From Prauserella marina (lineage in GTDB: Bacteria > Actinomycetota > Actinomycetes > Mycobacteriales > Pseudonocardiaceae): a stretch of 64,000 nt of DNA. A program made the translations under genes and the position numbers. The notes under the pieces were generated by a model. That model was given only the letters and a program-made list of their open reading frames with translations. It did no database searches and was not told the origin of the DNA. Shown here in pieces: positions 24,782 through 33,492 of this stretch. The stretch covers positions 5,991,001 to 6,055,000 of the forward strand of contig NZ_CP016353.1 of NCBI RefSeq assembly GCF_002240355.1, read 5' to 3'. Within the stretch, counting starts at the first letter, position 1. Every line of letters begins with the position of its first letter.

Positions 24782-25597
24782 TCAAGCTCCTTGTAGCCGC
24801 TCGATGACGGCGGCGAACTCGGTCAGATACATCGAGCTGACCGTGAAATAGGAAATACCGAACTCCTCGCGTCGCCTGAGCAACGTCTCGGCCCCTTCCT
24901 CAGGCGTTCCCCTCAACAACGTCACCGCTCCGGCGCGACGCAGTTCCTCGTCGGAAGTGCCGGTCCATTTTTCGAGCCACGGCGCGGGCTTGTCTCCGAC
25001 GGAAAGGAGGTTGGCGGCTATTTCGATCTCCGAAAGCCGATTTCCAGCCTTCTCCCTTACTCCATCCACAATGGATCGCGCAGCCGACTCGGTGGTGTTC
25101 GGCATCCAGGCGAGAGCGAGAATGTCGGCTTCGCGCGTGGCGAGCGACTGCATTTTCGGCCCGCCCGCCGCGAGCATCAGCGGCGGTCGGTCGGCCTGCG
25201 CCTTGAGGTATCCGACGGTTTCGGCGAGTTCGCCGACCCTGCGGCCGGGAGAGTCGTAGGGAACCCCAAGTCGCTCGGCGAAACCGCCGTTGTCAGGACG
25301 GCCCGTTCCGATGCCGAGTTCGAACCGTCCTCCTGACAACTCGTGCAGGCTCCGCGCCTGCCAATCGAGCATTCGCCGATCGCGGAAGGCATCCACGAGC
25401 ACGAAGGTGCCGACGTGGAGAGTGCTGGTGACCGCGAACGCGGCGGACACGACGGTCATCGGATCCTTGCCCATCAGCGGGTCAGGCGTCAGTACGGTGT
25501 CGAATCCCAGATCCTCCGCCTGCCTTGCGAGATCGACGAACGAACTCAGGTCCGCGACTCCGGCGACGAGGCCGAAGCGGAAGGGGCGCTCAGTCAT
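24782..25597 (-). CDS. LLM-class F420-dependent oxidoreductase
   Basis: A 271-aa luciferase-like TIM-barrel protein. ERPFRFGLVAG..DLARQAEDLGFDTVLTPD at the N-terminus, ELSGGRFELGIGTGRPDNGG and AAGGPKMQSLATREADI are typical of coenzyme F420-dependent oxidoreductases. ATG 25597 is chosen because it opens the first beta strand. Substrate unknown. It stands alone, between the XRE-like gene and the MntR-like gene, all on the minus strand. Confidence 0.88.
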   Translation of the reverse strand: MTERPFRFGLVAGVADLSSFVDLARQAEDLGFDTVLTPDPLMGKDPMTVVSAAFAVTSTLHVGTFVLVDAFRDRRMLDWQARSLHELSGGRFELGIGTGRPDNGGFAERLGVPYDSPGRRVGELAETVGYLKAQADRPPLMLAAGGPKMQSLATREADILALAWMPNTTESAARSIVDGVREKAGNRLSEIEIAANLLSVGDKPAPWLEKWTGTSDEELRRAGAVTLLRGTPEEGAETLLRRREEFGISYFTVSSMYLTEFAAVIERLQGA

Positions 25598-25730
25598 ACC
25601 CTGATCATGCTCCTGGCATGGCTCGGCGCGCATCCGTCCGCGAGCGGTATTCGCGGCTACGTTCCTCGCCGTATCCCCGATATTCCCGGCGGGAAGACGG
25701 ATCTCGCCGTCCTGGACGGGGACACGCGGG

Positions 25731-26435
25731 TTACCGCACGGCTACGGAAAGCGCCTGCGCGATTTCCTTGCCGAGCGCGTGTGTCGTCGCTTCCTGCGCG
25801 GCTCCGATCCGCACCACGATGGGCCCGCCGAACGGCTGCCGCTCGACGACCTCGATGCGCTCCCCGAGCGCGATGGCGTGCTCGGCGAGGTACCGCAGCA
25901 GGTCGGGATCGGTGTCCCAGACCCTGACGATTTCGCCGATCGCACCTGCGGGCAACTCGTCGAGCAGCCGGGTCGACAGCTCCTCGATACTGCCGTCGAC
26001 AGCGGGAATCGGGTCGCCGTGCGGATCACGGACAGGGTTGCCCAGCTTCGCCGCGATGCGCTCGACCAGCAGATCCGACACGACGTGTTCGAGCTGGTCG
26101 GCCTCGCTGTGCACCTCGTCCCACGTGTAGCCGAGCTCGGAAACGAGGTACGACTCGATGAGCCGGTGCCTTCGCAGGACGGAACGGGCAAGCAACCGGC
26201 CGTCGGGGGTCAACTCGATGCCGCGGTAGGGGACGTGTGCGACCAGGCCCTGCTGGGACAGTTTCGTGACCATGCCCGACGCCGAGGAAGGGCTCACTTC
26301 GAGCCTGCCGGCGAGCGACGTGTTGGTAACCGGCTCACCACGCTCCGCAAGGCCGTAGATCGCCCGCACATAGTCCTCTATCGAGGACGAGCGCCGGTTC
26401 GAGTCGTCAGCCATGGTGTCCACGATACGGGTCAT
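25731..26435 (-). CDS. DtxR/MntR-family metal-dependent transcriptional regulator
   Basis: A 234-aa protein of DtxR/IdeR/MntR type. Winged helix: SSIEDYVRAIYGLAERGEPV, then VSPSSASGMVTKLSQQGLVA. Metal-binding and dimerisation region: LRRHRLIESYLVSELGYTWD and EADQLEHVVSDLL. A C-terminal FeoA/SH3-like domain ends the protein. The sequence looks closer to MntR/SirR than to IdeR, so manganese is the likelier metal, but this is not certain. Start may be ATG 26435 or ATG 26414 (MADDSNRR). Confidence 0.85.
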   Translation of the reverse strand: MTRIVDTMADDSNRRSSSIEDYVRAIYGLAERGEPVTNTSLAGRLEVSPSSASGMVTKLSQQGLVAHVPYRGIELTPDGRLLARSVLRRHRLIESYLVSELGYTWDEVHSEADQLEHVVSDLLVERIAAKLGNPVRDPHGDPIPAVDGSIEELSTRLLDELPAGAIGEIVRVWDTDPDLLRYLAEHAIALGERIEVVERQPFGGPIVVRIGAAQEATTHALGKEIAQALSVAVR

Positions 26436-26453
26436 CCGGACGTCCTGATCTCC

Positions 26454-26888
26454 TCAGGTGGGCAGCCAGCGGTACTTGATCCACTCCGGTGCGGGCTCGG
26501 CTCCGAGCTTGGCGTAGAAGGCGGCCGCCCGTTCGTTTCCCTCCTGCATTTCCCACTCGACCCTGCCTTCGGTCCTCGCCCTCAGCTCGGTGAGCAGGGC
26601 TTTGCCGAGCCCGTGCCTGCGAAACTCCGGCCGCACGAAGAGATCGTCGAGCCAGATGCCCGGCTTGGCTTCCCAGGTGGAGAAGTTCCACGAGCACAGC
26701 GCCATTCCGGCGACGGCGCCGTCCGCCTCCGCGATCAGCACCCACGCTTTCGGGGAGTCACCGAAGAGATGCCGCGCCATGTCGGCGCGGTCGAGCCGCA
26801 GCTCGTCGTTACCCTCGTATCTCGCGTGCTCCTCGATGAGCGCGCAGATCTGTTCGGTGTCCTCCGGTACCGCATCCCTCACAACCAT
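26454..26888 (-). CDS. GNAT-family N-acetyltransferase
   Basis: A 144-aa acetyltransferase. VRDAVPEDTEQICALIEEHA at the N-terminus, IWLDDLFVRPEFRRHGLGKA containing the acetyl-CoA-binding R-x-x-G-x-G/A loop, and NERAAAFYAKLGA at the C-terminus are the GNAT core, near the diamine N-acetyltransferase (SAT/PA) group. ATG 26888 is chosen as it starts the first strand. It lies 18 bases upstream of the MntR-like gene on the same strand and is divergent from the enoyl-CoA hydratase operon. Confidence 0.87.
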   Translation of the reverse strand: MVVRDAVPEDTEQICALIEEHARYEGNDELRLDRADMARHLFGDSPKAWVLIAEADGAVAGMALCSWNFSTWEAKPGIWLDDLFVRPEFRRHGLGKALLTELRARTEGRVEWEMQEGNERAAAFYAKLGAEPAPEWIKYRWLPT

Positions 26889-26903
26889 GAGAAAAGAGAC
26901 TAT

Positions 26904-26917
26904 CGATCGATCGATCG
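26904..26917. promoter_or_regulatory. CGATCG repeat palindrome ahead of the enoyl-CoA hydratase operon
   Basis: CGATCGATCGATCG (26904-26917) is a perfect palindrome in the 47-base divergent gap between the GNAT and enoyl-CoA hydratase genes. It is just upstream of a TACGGT -10-like hexamer (26924-26929). It may be the operator of the TetR encoded at the end of the operon (29204), though simple tetranucleotide repetition is an alternative. Confidence 0.35.
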
Positions 26918-26935
26918 CGTCGCTACGGTGGAACC

Positions 26936-27688
26936 ATGGAGACCACCGTTGAACTGGCCGTCGACGACGGTGTCGCACTCGTCTGGCTGAACCGTCCGGA
27001 CCGGCTCAACGCCGTTTCACCCGAACTCGTCGATGACCTGATCAGGACGCTGAGGGCCGTCGCCGACGACGACACGATCGGGGCGGTCGTGCTCGCGGGA
27101 AGGGGAAGGGCTTTCTGCGCCGGTCATGACCTGAAAGCGGCAGCCGACCCCGGCGACGAGTCGCGGAAGCGGATCGAGCGACTACAGGAGGTCACCCGCC
27201 TGTTGCGCGGTCTCCCTCAGCCGGTGATCGCGGCGGTGCACGGCTACGCGATCGGAGCCGGTGCCGAGTTCGCGCTCGGCTGTGACCTCGTCATTGCCGC
27301 CGACGACGCGGTGTTCGCCTTTCCCGAGGCCGGTCTGGGGCTCAGCGTCACCGGCGGGGCTTCACGGCTGCTCCCGCTGCTCGTCGGCCCGCTCAAGGCC
27401 AAGGAACTGATCCTGCTCGGGGAACGCGTCGACTCCGCGACGGCCAAGGGCATGGGCCTCGTCAACCGCAGGGTCGGCAAAGAGGACCTGCTCGACGAGG
27501 CAATGACCTTGGCGAACCGGCTCGCCGGTCAGCCGCGTTCTTCGGTCACCCTCGCCAAGCGCGCACTGGACAGGGGCATCGACAGTGCCGTCGAAACCGC
27601 GCTGGAACTGGAGGTCAGCCACGCTCTGCTGACTGAGAACTCACCGGCTGTCACCGAGTCGATCGAACGGTTCAGAACCGATGACTGA
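26936..27688 (+). CDS. Enoyl-CoA hydratase/isomerase family protein
   Basis: A 250-aa crotonase-fold protein. LNRPDRLNAVSPELVDDL at the N-terminus, oxyanion-hole segments GRGRAFCAGHDLK and HGYAIGAGAEFALGCDLVIA, then FAFPEAGLGLS. The position before GVGAE-type Glu has AIGAGAEF, so one acidic residue is conserved. Likely beta-oxidation of an acyl-CoA. ATG 26936 follows TACGGT by six bases (leaderless). First gene of a three-gene operon with an acyl-CoA ligase (8-base overlap) and a TetR regulator (10-base overlap). Confidence 0.9.
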   Translation: METTVELAVDDGVALVWLNRPDRLNAVSPELVDDLIRTLRAVADDDTIGAVVLAGRGRAFCAGHDLKAAADPGDESRKRIERLQEVTRLLRGLPQPVIAAVHGYAIGAGAEFALGCDLVIAADDAVFAFPEAGLGLSVTGGASRLLPLLVGPLKAKELILLGERVDSATAKGMGLVNRRVGKEDLLDEAMTLANRLAGQPRSSVTLAKRALDRGIDSAVETALELEVSHALLTENSPAVTESIERFRTDD

Positions 27689-29213
27689 ACCAGCCACGCC
27701 GACTGACCTGCTCGGCCTGCTGCGGGCCGCCGCGGCGGCCTGGCCCGGCCGCGACGCGTGGGTGTTCGACGAGACGGGGCAGCGGCTGACCTTCGCCGAC
27801 GTCGACCGTCGCAGCGACGAGTTCGCCTCCGCCATCGCCGCGCTCGGCGTTGTCGCGGGCGAGCGGGTCGCGGTGATGCTGCGAAACCAGCCCGAGTTCC
27901 CGTTGCTGTGGCTCGCGCTCTGCAAGATCGGCGCGATACTGGTGCCGGTCAACACCGGTTACCGGGAAGCCGATGGCGCACACGTACTCGCCCACTCCGG
28001 CGCGAGGCTCGTCGTCACCGATGACGAATTCGCTCCCCTGCTCGACGCGATCGCGCCCGGCGCATCCGTCGTGACGGTCGCCGAACTGCGGCCGTCGATC
28101 GAGGTACCGAGATTCGCGGCGACTCCGGAGTCGCCGACCAACATCCAGTACACATCGGGCACGACGGGCTCACCGAAGGGTTGTGTACTGCCGCACCGCT
28201 ACTGGACGGCGCTCGCCTCCGAACTCGTGAACGGCTTCCCGCGCATCGCGGGCGACGATGTCCTGCTCACCGCGCAACCCTTCCACTACATCGATCCGCA
28301 ATGGAATGTCGCGTTAGGACTCGCCTCCGGCGCGACACTCGTCGTGCTCGACCGGTTCCACCCTTCGACGTTCTGGGCGAAGGTCCGCGAGTACGATGTC
28401 ACCTGGTTCTACTGCCTCGGCATGATGCCGACCCTGTTGCTTCGCATGCCGGAATCGCCTTCCGACACCGAGCACAGGGTGCGCGCGATCTCCGCATCCG
28501 CCATTCCGGCCGAGTTGCACGCCGCGCTGGAACGGCGATGGGGCGTGCCGTGGTTCGAGGCGTTCGGGATGACGGAAACGGGATCGGACATCCGCATGAC
28601 GCCGGAGGACCACGACGAGTTCGTGGGAACAGGATGCCTCGGAAGGCCGGGAACACTTCGAGAGGTCATGATCGGCGACGAGGAGGGAAACCCGGTGCCG
28701 AGAGGTATGAAGGGGGAACTGCTGATCAGGGGTGTCGGGCTCATGCACGGCTACCACGCCGACCCAGGCGCGACGGCGAGCGCCTTCCGGGGCGGCTGGT
28801 TCCGTACCGGCGATCTCGCGAGAATGGACGGCGAGGGCAGGGTCTTCCACCTCGGCCGCACCAAGGACATGATCCGCCGTAGCGGCGAGAACATCTCGGC
28901 GGACGAAGTGGAGCGAACGTTGCTGGCACACGAGGGCGTCGCGGCCGCCGCGGTACTCGCCGTTCCCGACGAGGTCAGAGGCGAGGAGGTCAAGGCATAC
29001 GTCGTCGTCGCGGAAGGCCACCGGGTCGACGCGGGCCTGCTCGCCGACTTCTGCGCGCGACGGCTGGCCTCCTTCAAGGTCCCGCGCTACTGGGCGTTCG
29101 TGGACTCACTTCCGATGACACCGTCGGAACGGGTCGCCAAGGGCGAATTGCGCCGGGCGAGCGACGATCTGCGCGAGGGCAGCTACGACAGGATGTCCGG
29201 AACATGGCTGTGA
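27681..29213 (+). CDS. AMP-dependent acyl-CoA synthetase/ligase
   Basis: A 510-aa ANL-superfamily enzyme with P-loop YTSGTTGSPKGCVLPH, FGMTETGSD, GWFRTGDLARMD and the C-terminal catalytic Lys region SLPMTPSERVAKGELRR. These enzymes activate carboxylic acids as acyl-AMP and then acyl-CoA; ATP-dependent activation is probably the first step for the substrate handled by the co-transcribed enoyl-CoA hydratase. The sequence resembles crotonobetaine/carnitine-CoA ligase-like (CaiC) members more than long-chain FadD, but the substrate is uncertain. Confidence 0.88.
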   Translation: MTEPATPTDLLGLLRAAAAAWPGRDAWVFDETGQRLTFADVDRRSDEFASAIAALGVVAGERVAVMLRNQPEFPLLWLALCKIGAILVPVNTGYREADGAHVLAHSGARLVVTDDEFAPLLDAIAPGASVVTVAELRPSIEVPRFAATPESPTNIQYTSGTTGSPKGCVLPHRYWTALASELVNGFPRIAGDDVLLTAQPFHYIDPQWNVALGLASGATLVVLDRFHPSTFWAKVREYDVTWFYCLGMMPTLLLRMPESPSDTEHRVRAISASAIPAELHAALERRWGVPWFEAFGMTETGSDIRMTPEDHDEFVGTGCLGRPGTLREVMIGDEEGNPVPRGMKGELLIRGVGLMHGYHADPGATASAFRGGWFRTGDLARMDGEGRVFHLGRTKDMIRRSGENISADEVERTLLAHEGVAAAAVLAVPDEVRGEEVKAYVVVAEGHRVDAGLLADFCARRLASFKVPRYWAFVDSLPMTPSERVAKGELRRASDDLREGSYDRMSGTWL

Positions 29214-29797
29214 CGACGAGGGAACGAGTCAAACGGGCCGCGGTGAAGCTGTTCGCGGACAAGGGTTTCCACGGCACCGGAATCCGGGATCTCGCCCAGG
29301 AGGCGAAGCTGTCCTCGGCGAGCCTGTACCACTACATGGGCACAAAGGAGGAGTTGCTTGCCGAGATCATGCGCGACAGCCTGGGCGCGTTGCTCGAATC
29401 CGCGAAACAAGCCGTCGCCGATGTCACCGACCCCCGGCAACGCCTCTCAAGGCTCGTCGCGCTGCACGTCACGACGCACGCGAGACAGCCGAAGGAGACC
29501 AGGGTGGTCGACCACGAGATTGGTGTCCTCTCGCCGAAGGCGCGGCGTACCGTCGTCGGATTGCGTGACGAATACGAGCGACTGTGGTCCGACGCGATCG
29601 CCGACGGCGTCCGCGAAGGCGTCTTCGACACCGCCGAACCCACCATCACCCGAATCGCCCTTCTGGAGATGTGCAATGGTGTGGCCAGGTGGTATTCGCC
29701 GAAGGGCACGCTCGGCCTCGACGCGCTGGCCGGGCATTATGTGCGACTCGCCATGCGCGCGCTAGGGGTGAGCGACGGCCGCCACGCTGTGTCCTGA
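29204..29797 (+). CDS. TetR-family regulator of the acyl-CoA operon
   Basis: A 197-aa protein. HTH at residues 8-50: AAVKLFADKGFHGTGIRDLA, then LSSASLYHYMGTKEELLAEI. The ligand domain carries HEIGVLSPKARRTVVGLRDE and LLEMCNGVARWYSPKG, as in FadR/KstR2-like TetR proteins that bind acyl-CoA esters. Its ATG overlaps the ligase gene by ten bases. Local autoregulation of the operon by an acyl-CoA intermediate is the likely role. Confidence 0.85.
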   Translation: MAVTTRERVKRAAVKLFADKGFHGTGIRDLAQEAKLSSASLYHYMGTKEELLAEIMRDSLGALLESAKQAVADVTDPRQRLSRLVALHVTTHARQPKETRVVDHEIGVLSPKARRTVVGLRDEYERLWSDAIADGVREGVFDTAEPTITRIALLEMCNGVARWYSPKGTLGLDALAGHYVRLAMRALGVSDGRHAVS

Positions 29798-29844
29798 CGA
29801 ACCCTAAGCTTGCCCCGGCGCCGATGCTGAGGGACGCTCGTGGG

Positions 29845-30180
29845 GTGAGTGAGGAAACAATCCAGCTCGAACTCAACGATGCGGGTGTCGCACCGGGTCT
29901 TCCACTCCCAACCGACCCACGCGATCAGGTGCAAGACGTCCCTTACCGCCCGGTCGAGTTCCGCGACGACGATCTTTCAGCAGCATTGGAGCGCTGCGCC
30001 GACTGGCTCAGGAAGGCGGGGCGGTGGCTAGGCGAACCCGTGGACGTCATCTCCATCCACCTCGACTACGACGAACGGGATGGCTTCCCGTATTACGACG
30101 TCAAGCTGTTGTGCAATGAGGAAGACCTCGCGGGAGCGCCGCTGGCGCTACGAGAACACGGCGATACCGTTCCTTCTTGA
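29845..30180 (+). CDS. Hypothetical acidic protein
   Basis: A 111-aa protein rich in Asp, Glu and Leu, without signal peptide or membrane segment. Segments such as QDVPYRPVEFRDDD, LERCADWLRKAGRWL and VISIHLDYDERDGFPYYDVK suggest a compact alpha/beta fold, but I do not recognise a family. GTG 29845 is chosen with AGGGA at 29829-29833 (11-base spacing); ATG 29824 is an alternative. It follows the TetR gene by 47 bases. Confidence 0.6.
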   Translation: MSEETIQLELNDAGVAPGLPLPTDPRDQVQDVPYRPVEFRDDDLSAALERCADWLRKAGRWLGEPVDVISIHLDYDERDGFPYYDVKLLCNEEDLAGAPLALREHGDTVPS

Positions 30181-30192
30181 TTCATGATCCTC

Positions 30193-30226
30193 GCTGTGGG
30201 GGCGCGTTGCCGCGTGCCCCCGCAGC
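30193..30226. terminator. Imperfect hairpin between convergent genes
   Basis: GCTGTGGGGGCGCG (30193-30206) pairs with CGCGTGCCCCCGCAGC (30211-30226) with one bulge and one G-U pair. It lies between the stop at 30180 (+) and the stop at 30254 (-), a position expected of a bidirectional terminator. Confidence 0.5.
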
Positions 30227-30253
30227 GCGACCTGATCCGCGGCGGATGCCTTC

Positions 30254-31423
30254 TCAGCCGAGCACTCCGCCGACTTTGGCGTGGCCTTTGAGCAGGTTCC
30301 TCGCGATGGTGCGGCGCTGAATCTCGTCGGTTCCCTCGTAAATGCGCAGCAGGCGCAACTCCCGGTACCACCGCTCGATGGGCAGTTCCCTCGTGTAGCC
30401 CATGCCACCGTGAATCTGAAGCACCCTGTCGACGATCTCGTTGGCCTTGATCCCGCCGTAGAGCTTGGCGATCGACTGCGCGTGCCGCGAGTCCATTCCG
30501 GAATCGACCTGCCATGCCGCGTGCAGCACGAGCCAGCGCAGCGCCTCGATCTCCACCCCCGAGTCCGCGACCATCCATTGGATGGCCTGCCGCTCCGCCA
30601 GTCGTTCGCCGAAGGTCTGCCTGGTGTTGGCGTGTTCGATGGCCATGCCGAGCAACCGTTCGCAGGAACCGATCGCCCGGGCCGGCAGCAGGTAGCGCCC
30701 CCTGCCGATCCATTGCATCGCGAGCGCGAAGCCCTGCCCCAGCTCGCCGAGGATCTTGCTCTCCGGCACCCTGACGTCCTCGAAGATCAGCGATGCGGGG
30801 CCCCACTCGCCCATCGTGTCGATGTACTCGGAGCGCCAGCCCATGTCCCTGTCCACGAGGAAGCAGGTGACCCCGCCTTCGGCTCCCTTGCCGGGGTCGG
30901 TGATGGCGAAGACCATGGCGAAGTCGGCTTCGTTGCCGCCGGTGATGAAGGTCTTCTCGCCGTTGATGATCCAATCGGCGCCGTCCTTGCGCGCGGTGGT
31001 CCTGATGGCCTTCGCGTCGGAGCCCGCGCCTGGCTCGGTGATCGCGAAGCACGAGCGGCGCTTGCCTTCGATCGTCGGCAGCAGATACTCCTGCCGCTGC
31101 TCCTCGTTGCCGTGGAAGAGGATGTTGTCGGCGGCGCCGCCGAACCGGAACTGGACGAACGTGCGGCCGAGTTCGGCTTCGAGCAACGCGGTCATGACGG
31201 CGGAAAGCCCCATGCCGCCGTAGGAGACCGGGGTCTGCACGCCCCAGAACCCCGAATCCCTCGCTTTGAGTTGCAGTTCGGTCAGCTCGTCACCGGTGAG
31301 CCCCTGCTGCCCTGCTCTTTCCCTGCGAAGCACCTCTTGTTCGAGGGGGACGAGCTCGCGCTGGACGAAGGTACGCACCCAGTCGCGGATCTCGCGCTCT
31401 TCGACGCTCAGGCTGAAATCCAT
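30254..31423 (-). CDS. Acyl-CoA dehydrogenase
   Basis: A 389-aa flavoprotein. MDFSLSVEEREIRDWVR at the N-terminus, CFAITEPGAGSDA (FAD/substrate loop), WIINGEKTFITGG, and the C-terminal GGMGYTRELPIERWYRELR and IYEGTDEIQRRTIARNLL. The catalytic Glu of the EGT motif is present. It dehydrogenates an acyl-CoA at the alpha-beta position. ATG 31423 fixed by the conserved N-terminus. A CTAAGC-N4-GCTTAG operator (31443-31458) lies 20 bases upstream. Confidence 0.92.
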   Translation of the reverse strand: MDFSLSVEEREIRDWVRTFVQRELVPLEQEVLRRERAGQQGLTGDELTELQLKARDSGFWGVQTPVSYGGMGLSAVMTALLEAELGRTFVQFRFGGAADNILFHGNEEQRQEYLLPTIEGKRRSCFAITEPGAGSDAKAIRTTARKDGADWIINGEKTFITGGNEADFAMVFAITDPGKGAEGGVTCFLVDRDMGWRSEYIDTMGEWGPASLIFEDVRVPESKILGELGQGFALAMQWIGRGRYLLPARAIGSCERLLGMAIEHANTRQTFGERLAERQAIQWMVADSGVEIEALRWLVLHAAWQVDSGMDSRHAQSIAKLYGGIKANEIVDRVLQIHGGMGYTRELPIERWYRELRLLRIYEGTDEIQRRTIARNLLKGHAKVGGVLG

Positions 31424-31442
31424 CGCCGCACGACTCCCTCTA

Positions 31443-31458
31443 CTAAGCGGTTGCTTAG
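31443..31458. promoter_or_regulatory. Inverted repeat CTAAGC-N4-GCTTAG upstream of acyl-CoA dehydrogenase
   Basis: A perfect 16-base inverted repeat lies 20 bases upstream of the acyl-CoA dehydrogenase start and 65 bases from the divergent phosphopantetheinyl transferase start. Its form is that of a TetR operator for fatty-acid or branched-chain acyl-CoA genes; the regulator is not encoded next to it. Confidence 0.5.
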
Positions 31459-31522
31459 CAATCACGGTAGCTGACCGCACGCCGTAGCGGCAGCCCCTCG
31501 CGAGCCCGTAGGTTCTGAAGGC

Positions 31523-32230
31523 GTGATCGACTGCGAGGTGTGGTGGGCACGGCCGCTGCCGGGAACCGATGCGCTGACGGCGTTGCTGACCAGCGCGGAA
31601 CGCGAACGCTACGAGACCTACCGCCGTGAGGAGGACAGCAGGCGCTTCCTCACCGGGAGGGTGCTCGCCAAGACCGCGGCAGGGGACCGGCTCGGCCTTC
31701 CGGCCTCCTCCGTCGAGTTCGACGCCACCTGCGAGGACTGTGGCAAACAGCACGGACCACCCCGAGTCGTGGGCGGCGGTGTCGCGCTGTCGATCTCGCA
31801 TTCCGGCGACCGGGTCGGCGTCGCGGTGACCTCGGGCGAGCCGGTCGGCCTCGACGTGGAGACCACGAAACGCAACGCCGACGACGCGCTGCTGGAGTAC
31901 GCGCTCAACGAGCGCGAGACCGCGGAACTGGCCGGACTCTCAGCCGACGAGCGGGCAGCGGCGTTCTTCGTGTACTGGACGCGCAAGGAAGCGGTCATGA
32001 AGGCGACGGGAAGGGGACTTCGCATCCCGTTGCGGAGCCTCACCATTTCCGCGCCGCACGGGAAACCCGAACTGATCGCCTCTGGTGAGGACACGCTCGC
32101 TCCCGAGGCGACGAGGATGGCCGACCTCGACCCCGGCGACGGTTACCGGGCAGCGGTGGCCGTGCTGACCGGCGACGAACTCTCCGTCGTCGAGCGATGG
32201 TGGGAACCATCCGAGGTGTGGCGCGGTTAA
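31523..32230 (+). CDS. 4'-phosphopantetheinyl transferase (Sfp type)
   Basis: A 235-aa transferase that moves phosphopantetheine from CoA to a Ser of carrier proteins. Sfp motifs: SISHSGDRVGVAV, GLDVE (in place of GIDVE; magnesium ligands Asp and Glu) near residue 113, and the WTRKEAVMKATGRGL helix. Full-length Sfp-like two-domain size. GTG 31523 follows TAGGTT by eight bases. It is followed 29 bases later by an isochorismate synthase gene, so a siderophore or menaquinone-related carrier pathway is suggested, but no NRPS gene is in the window. Confidence 0.9.
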   Translation: MIDCEVWWARPLPGTDALTALLTSAERERYETYRREEDSRRFLTGRVLAKTAAGDRLGLPASSVEFDATCEDCGKQHGPPRVVGGGVALSISHSGDRVGVAVTSGEPVGLDVETTKRNADDALLEYALNERETAELAGLSADERAAAFFVYWTRKEAVMKATGRGLRIPLRSLTISAPHGKPELIASGEDTLAPEATRMADLDPGDGYRAAVAVLTGDELSVVERWWEPSEVWRG

Positions 32231-32259
32231 CGCGGGGCACCCCGGTTTCCCGGCGGACA

Positions 32260-33399
32260 ATGGAACCGATGGACGCGGCGCGATTGCTCGGTGACTACTC
32301 GCGGGGGGATTTCTTTCTCACCACCGCGCAACGCTCCATTTTGGGTACCGGGGTCGCCGCCGGCATCACCGACTCCGACGAGCGACGGCTGTGCGAGCGG
32401 GTCGCCGCCGCGCTGGCGGACGAGCCGTCGGCGATCGCGGTGGGGGTGCTGCCGTTCGCCACTGGCGCCGGCAGCCCGGCGCGCATGGTGCTGCCCGCGC
32501 GAGCCAGGTTCGCGGGACCGGCCCACCCCGCTGTCGCGAAGGCTCAACGGCGAACGATCGGCACCCCGCTGCGCACGACGCCCGTTCCGACCCCTGAACA
32601 GCACGTCAGGGCCGTCGCGGAGGCGGTGAGCGCGCTTCGGGAGCGCGGGCTGCGCAAGGTCGTGCTCGCTCGTGCGCTCGACCTCGATTTCGGCCGAGAG
32701 GTCGATCCTGCCGACATCCTCGCCAACCTCGTCAAGGACAACCAGCGCGGCTACACGTTCGCGGCGGGGCTGCCTGACGGAAAGGACCTGGTCGGGGCGA
32801 GTCCCGAGCTGCTGCTCTCCAGGAAGGGCAACCTCGTGGTGTCCCATCCGCACGCCGGTTCGATGCCGAGATCGGCCGACCCGGTCACCGACATGGAGAA
32901 CGGCAAGGCACTGCTGGCCTCCCGCAAGGACCACATCGAGCACACCGTGCTCGCGGAAGCCGTCGTGGAGGCACTGCGCCCGTTCTGCACCCGGTTGACC
33001 GCTCCGACGGTCCCCGAACTGGTGTCGACGCCGACCATGTGGCATCTGGGCACGACGATCACCGGTGAACTGGTCGACGACGACGTGACGGCACTGCGGC
33101 TTGCGGCAGCCCTGCACCCGACGCCCGCGATCTGCGGAACACCGACGGATTCGGCTCGGGAACTGGTCACCGAACTCGAACCGTTCGAACGCGGCTACTA
33201 CGCGGGCGCGGTCGGCTGGGTCGACGGCGCGGGCGATGGGGAATGGGCGGTGTCCATCCGCTGCGCGGAGGTCGCACAGACCTCGCTACGGCTGTACGCG
33301 GGTGGCGGCATAGTGCCGGAATCCGACCCGGTCGCCGAACTCGAAGAGACATCGGCGAAGTTCGCCACGCTCCAGCGGGCGATGGGGGCGCCATCATGA
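32260..33399 (+). CDS. Isochorismate synthase (DhbC/EntC/MenF type)
   Basis: A 379-aa chorismate-utilising enzyme: GLRKVVLARALDLDF, GASPELLLSRKGNLVVSHPH, the magnesium-binding stretch SRKDHIEHTVLAEAVVEAL, HLGTTITGEL, PTPAICGTP and YAGAVGWVDGAGDGEW. It converts chorismate to isochorismate. Length and motifs fit DhbC/EntC. ATG 32260 is chosen; ATG 32269 is possible. Pairing with an Sfp-type transferase suggests catecholate siderophore synthesis, though menaquinone synthesis is the alternative. No iron-box was seen upstream. Confidence 0.88.
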   Translation: MEPMDAARLLGDYSRGDFFLTTAQRSILGTGVAAGITDSDERRLCERVAAALADEPSAIAVGVLPFATGAGSPARMVLPARARFAGPAHPAVAKAQRRTIGTPLRTTPVPTPEQHVRAVAEAVSALRERGLRKVVLARALDLDFGREVDPADILANLVKDNQRGYTFAAGLPDGKDLVGASPELLLSRKGNLVVSHPHAGSMPRSADPVTDMENGKALLASRKDHIEHTVLAEAVVEALRPFCTRLTAPTVPELVSTPTMWHLGTTITGELVDDDVTALRLAAALHPTPAICGTPTDSARELVTELEPFERGYYAGAVGWVDGAGDGEWAVSIRCAEVAQTSLRLYAGGGIVPESDPVAELEETSAKFATLQRAMGAPS

Positions 33400-33492
33400 G
33401 TGGCCGAGGGCGTGCCTGACGGATCGCTTCCTGCCAGCGCGCATCAAAGGCGCCATCAGACACGCCCAGGCCGGGCTCAAGGCGCGAGTACG

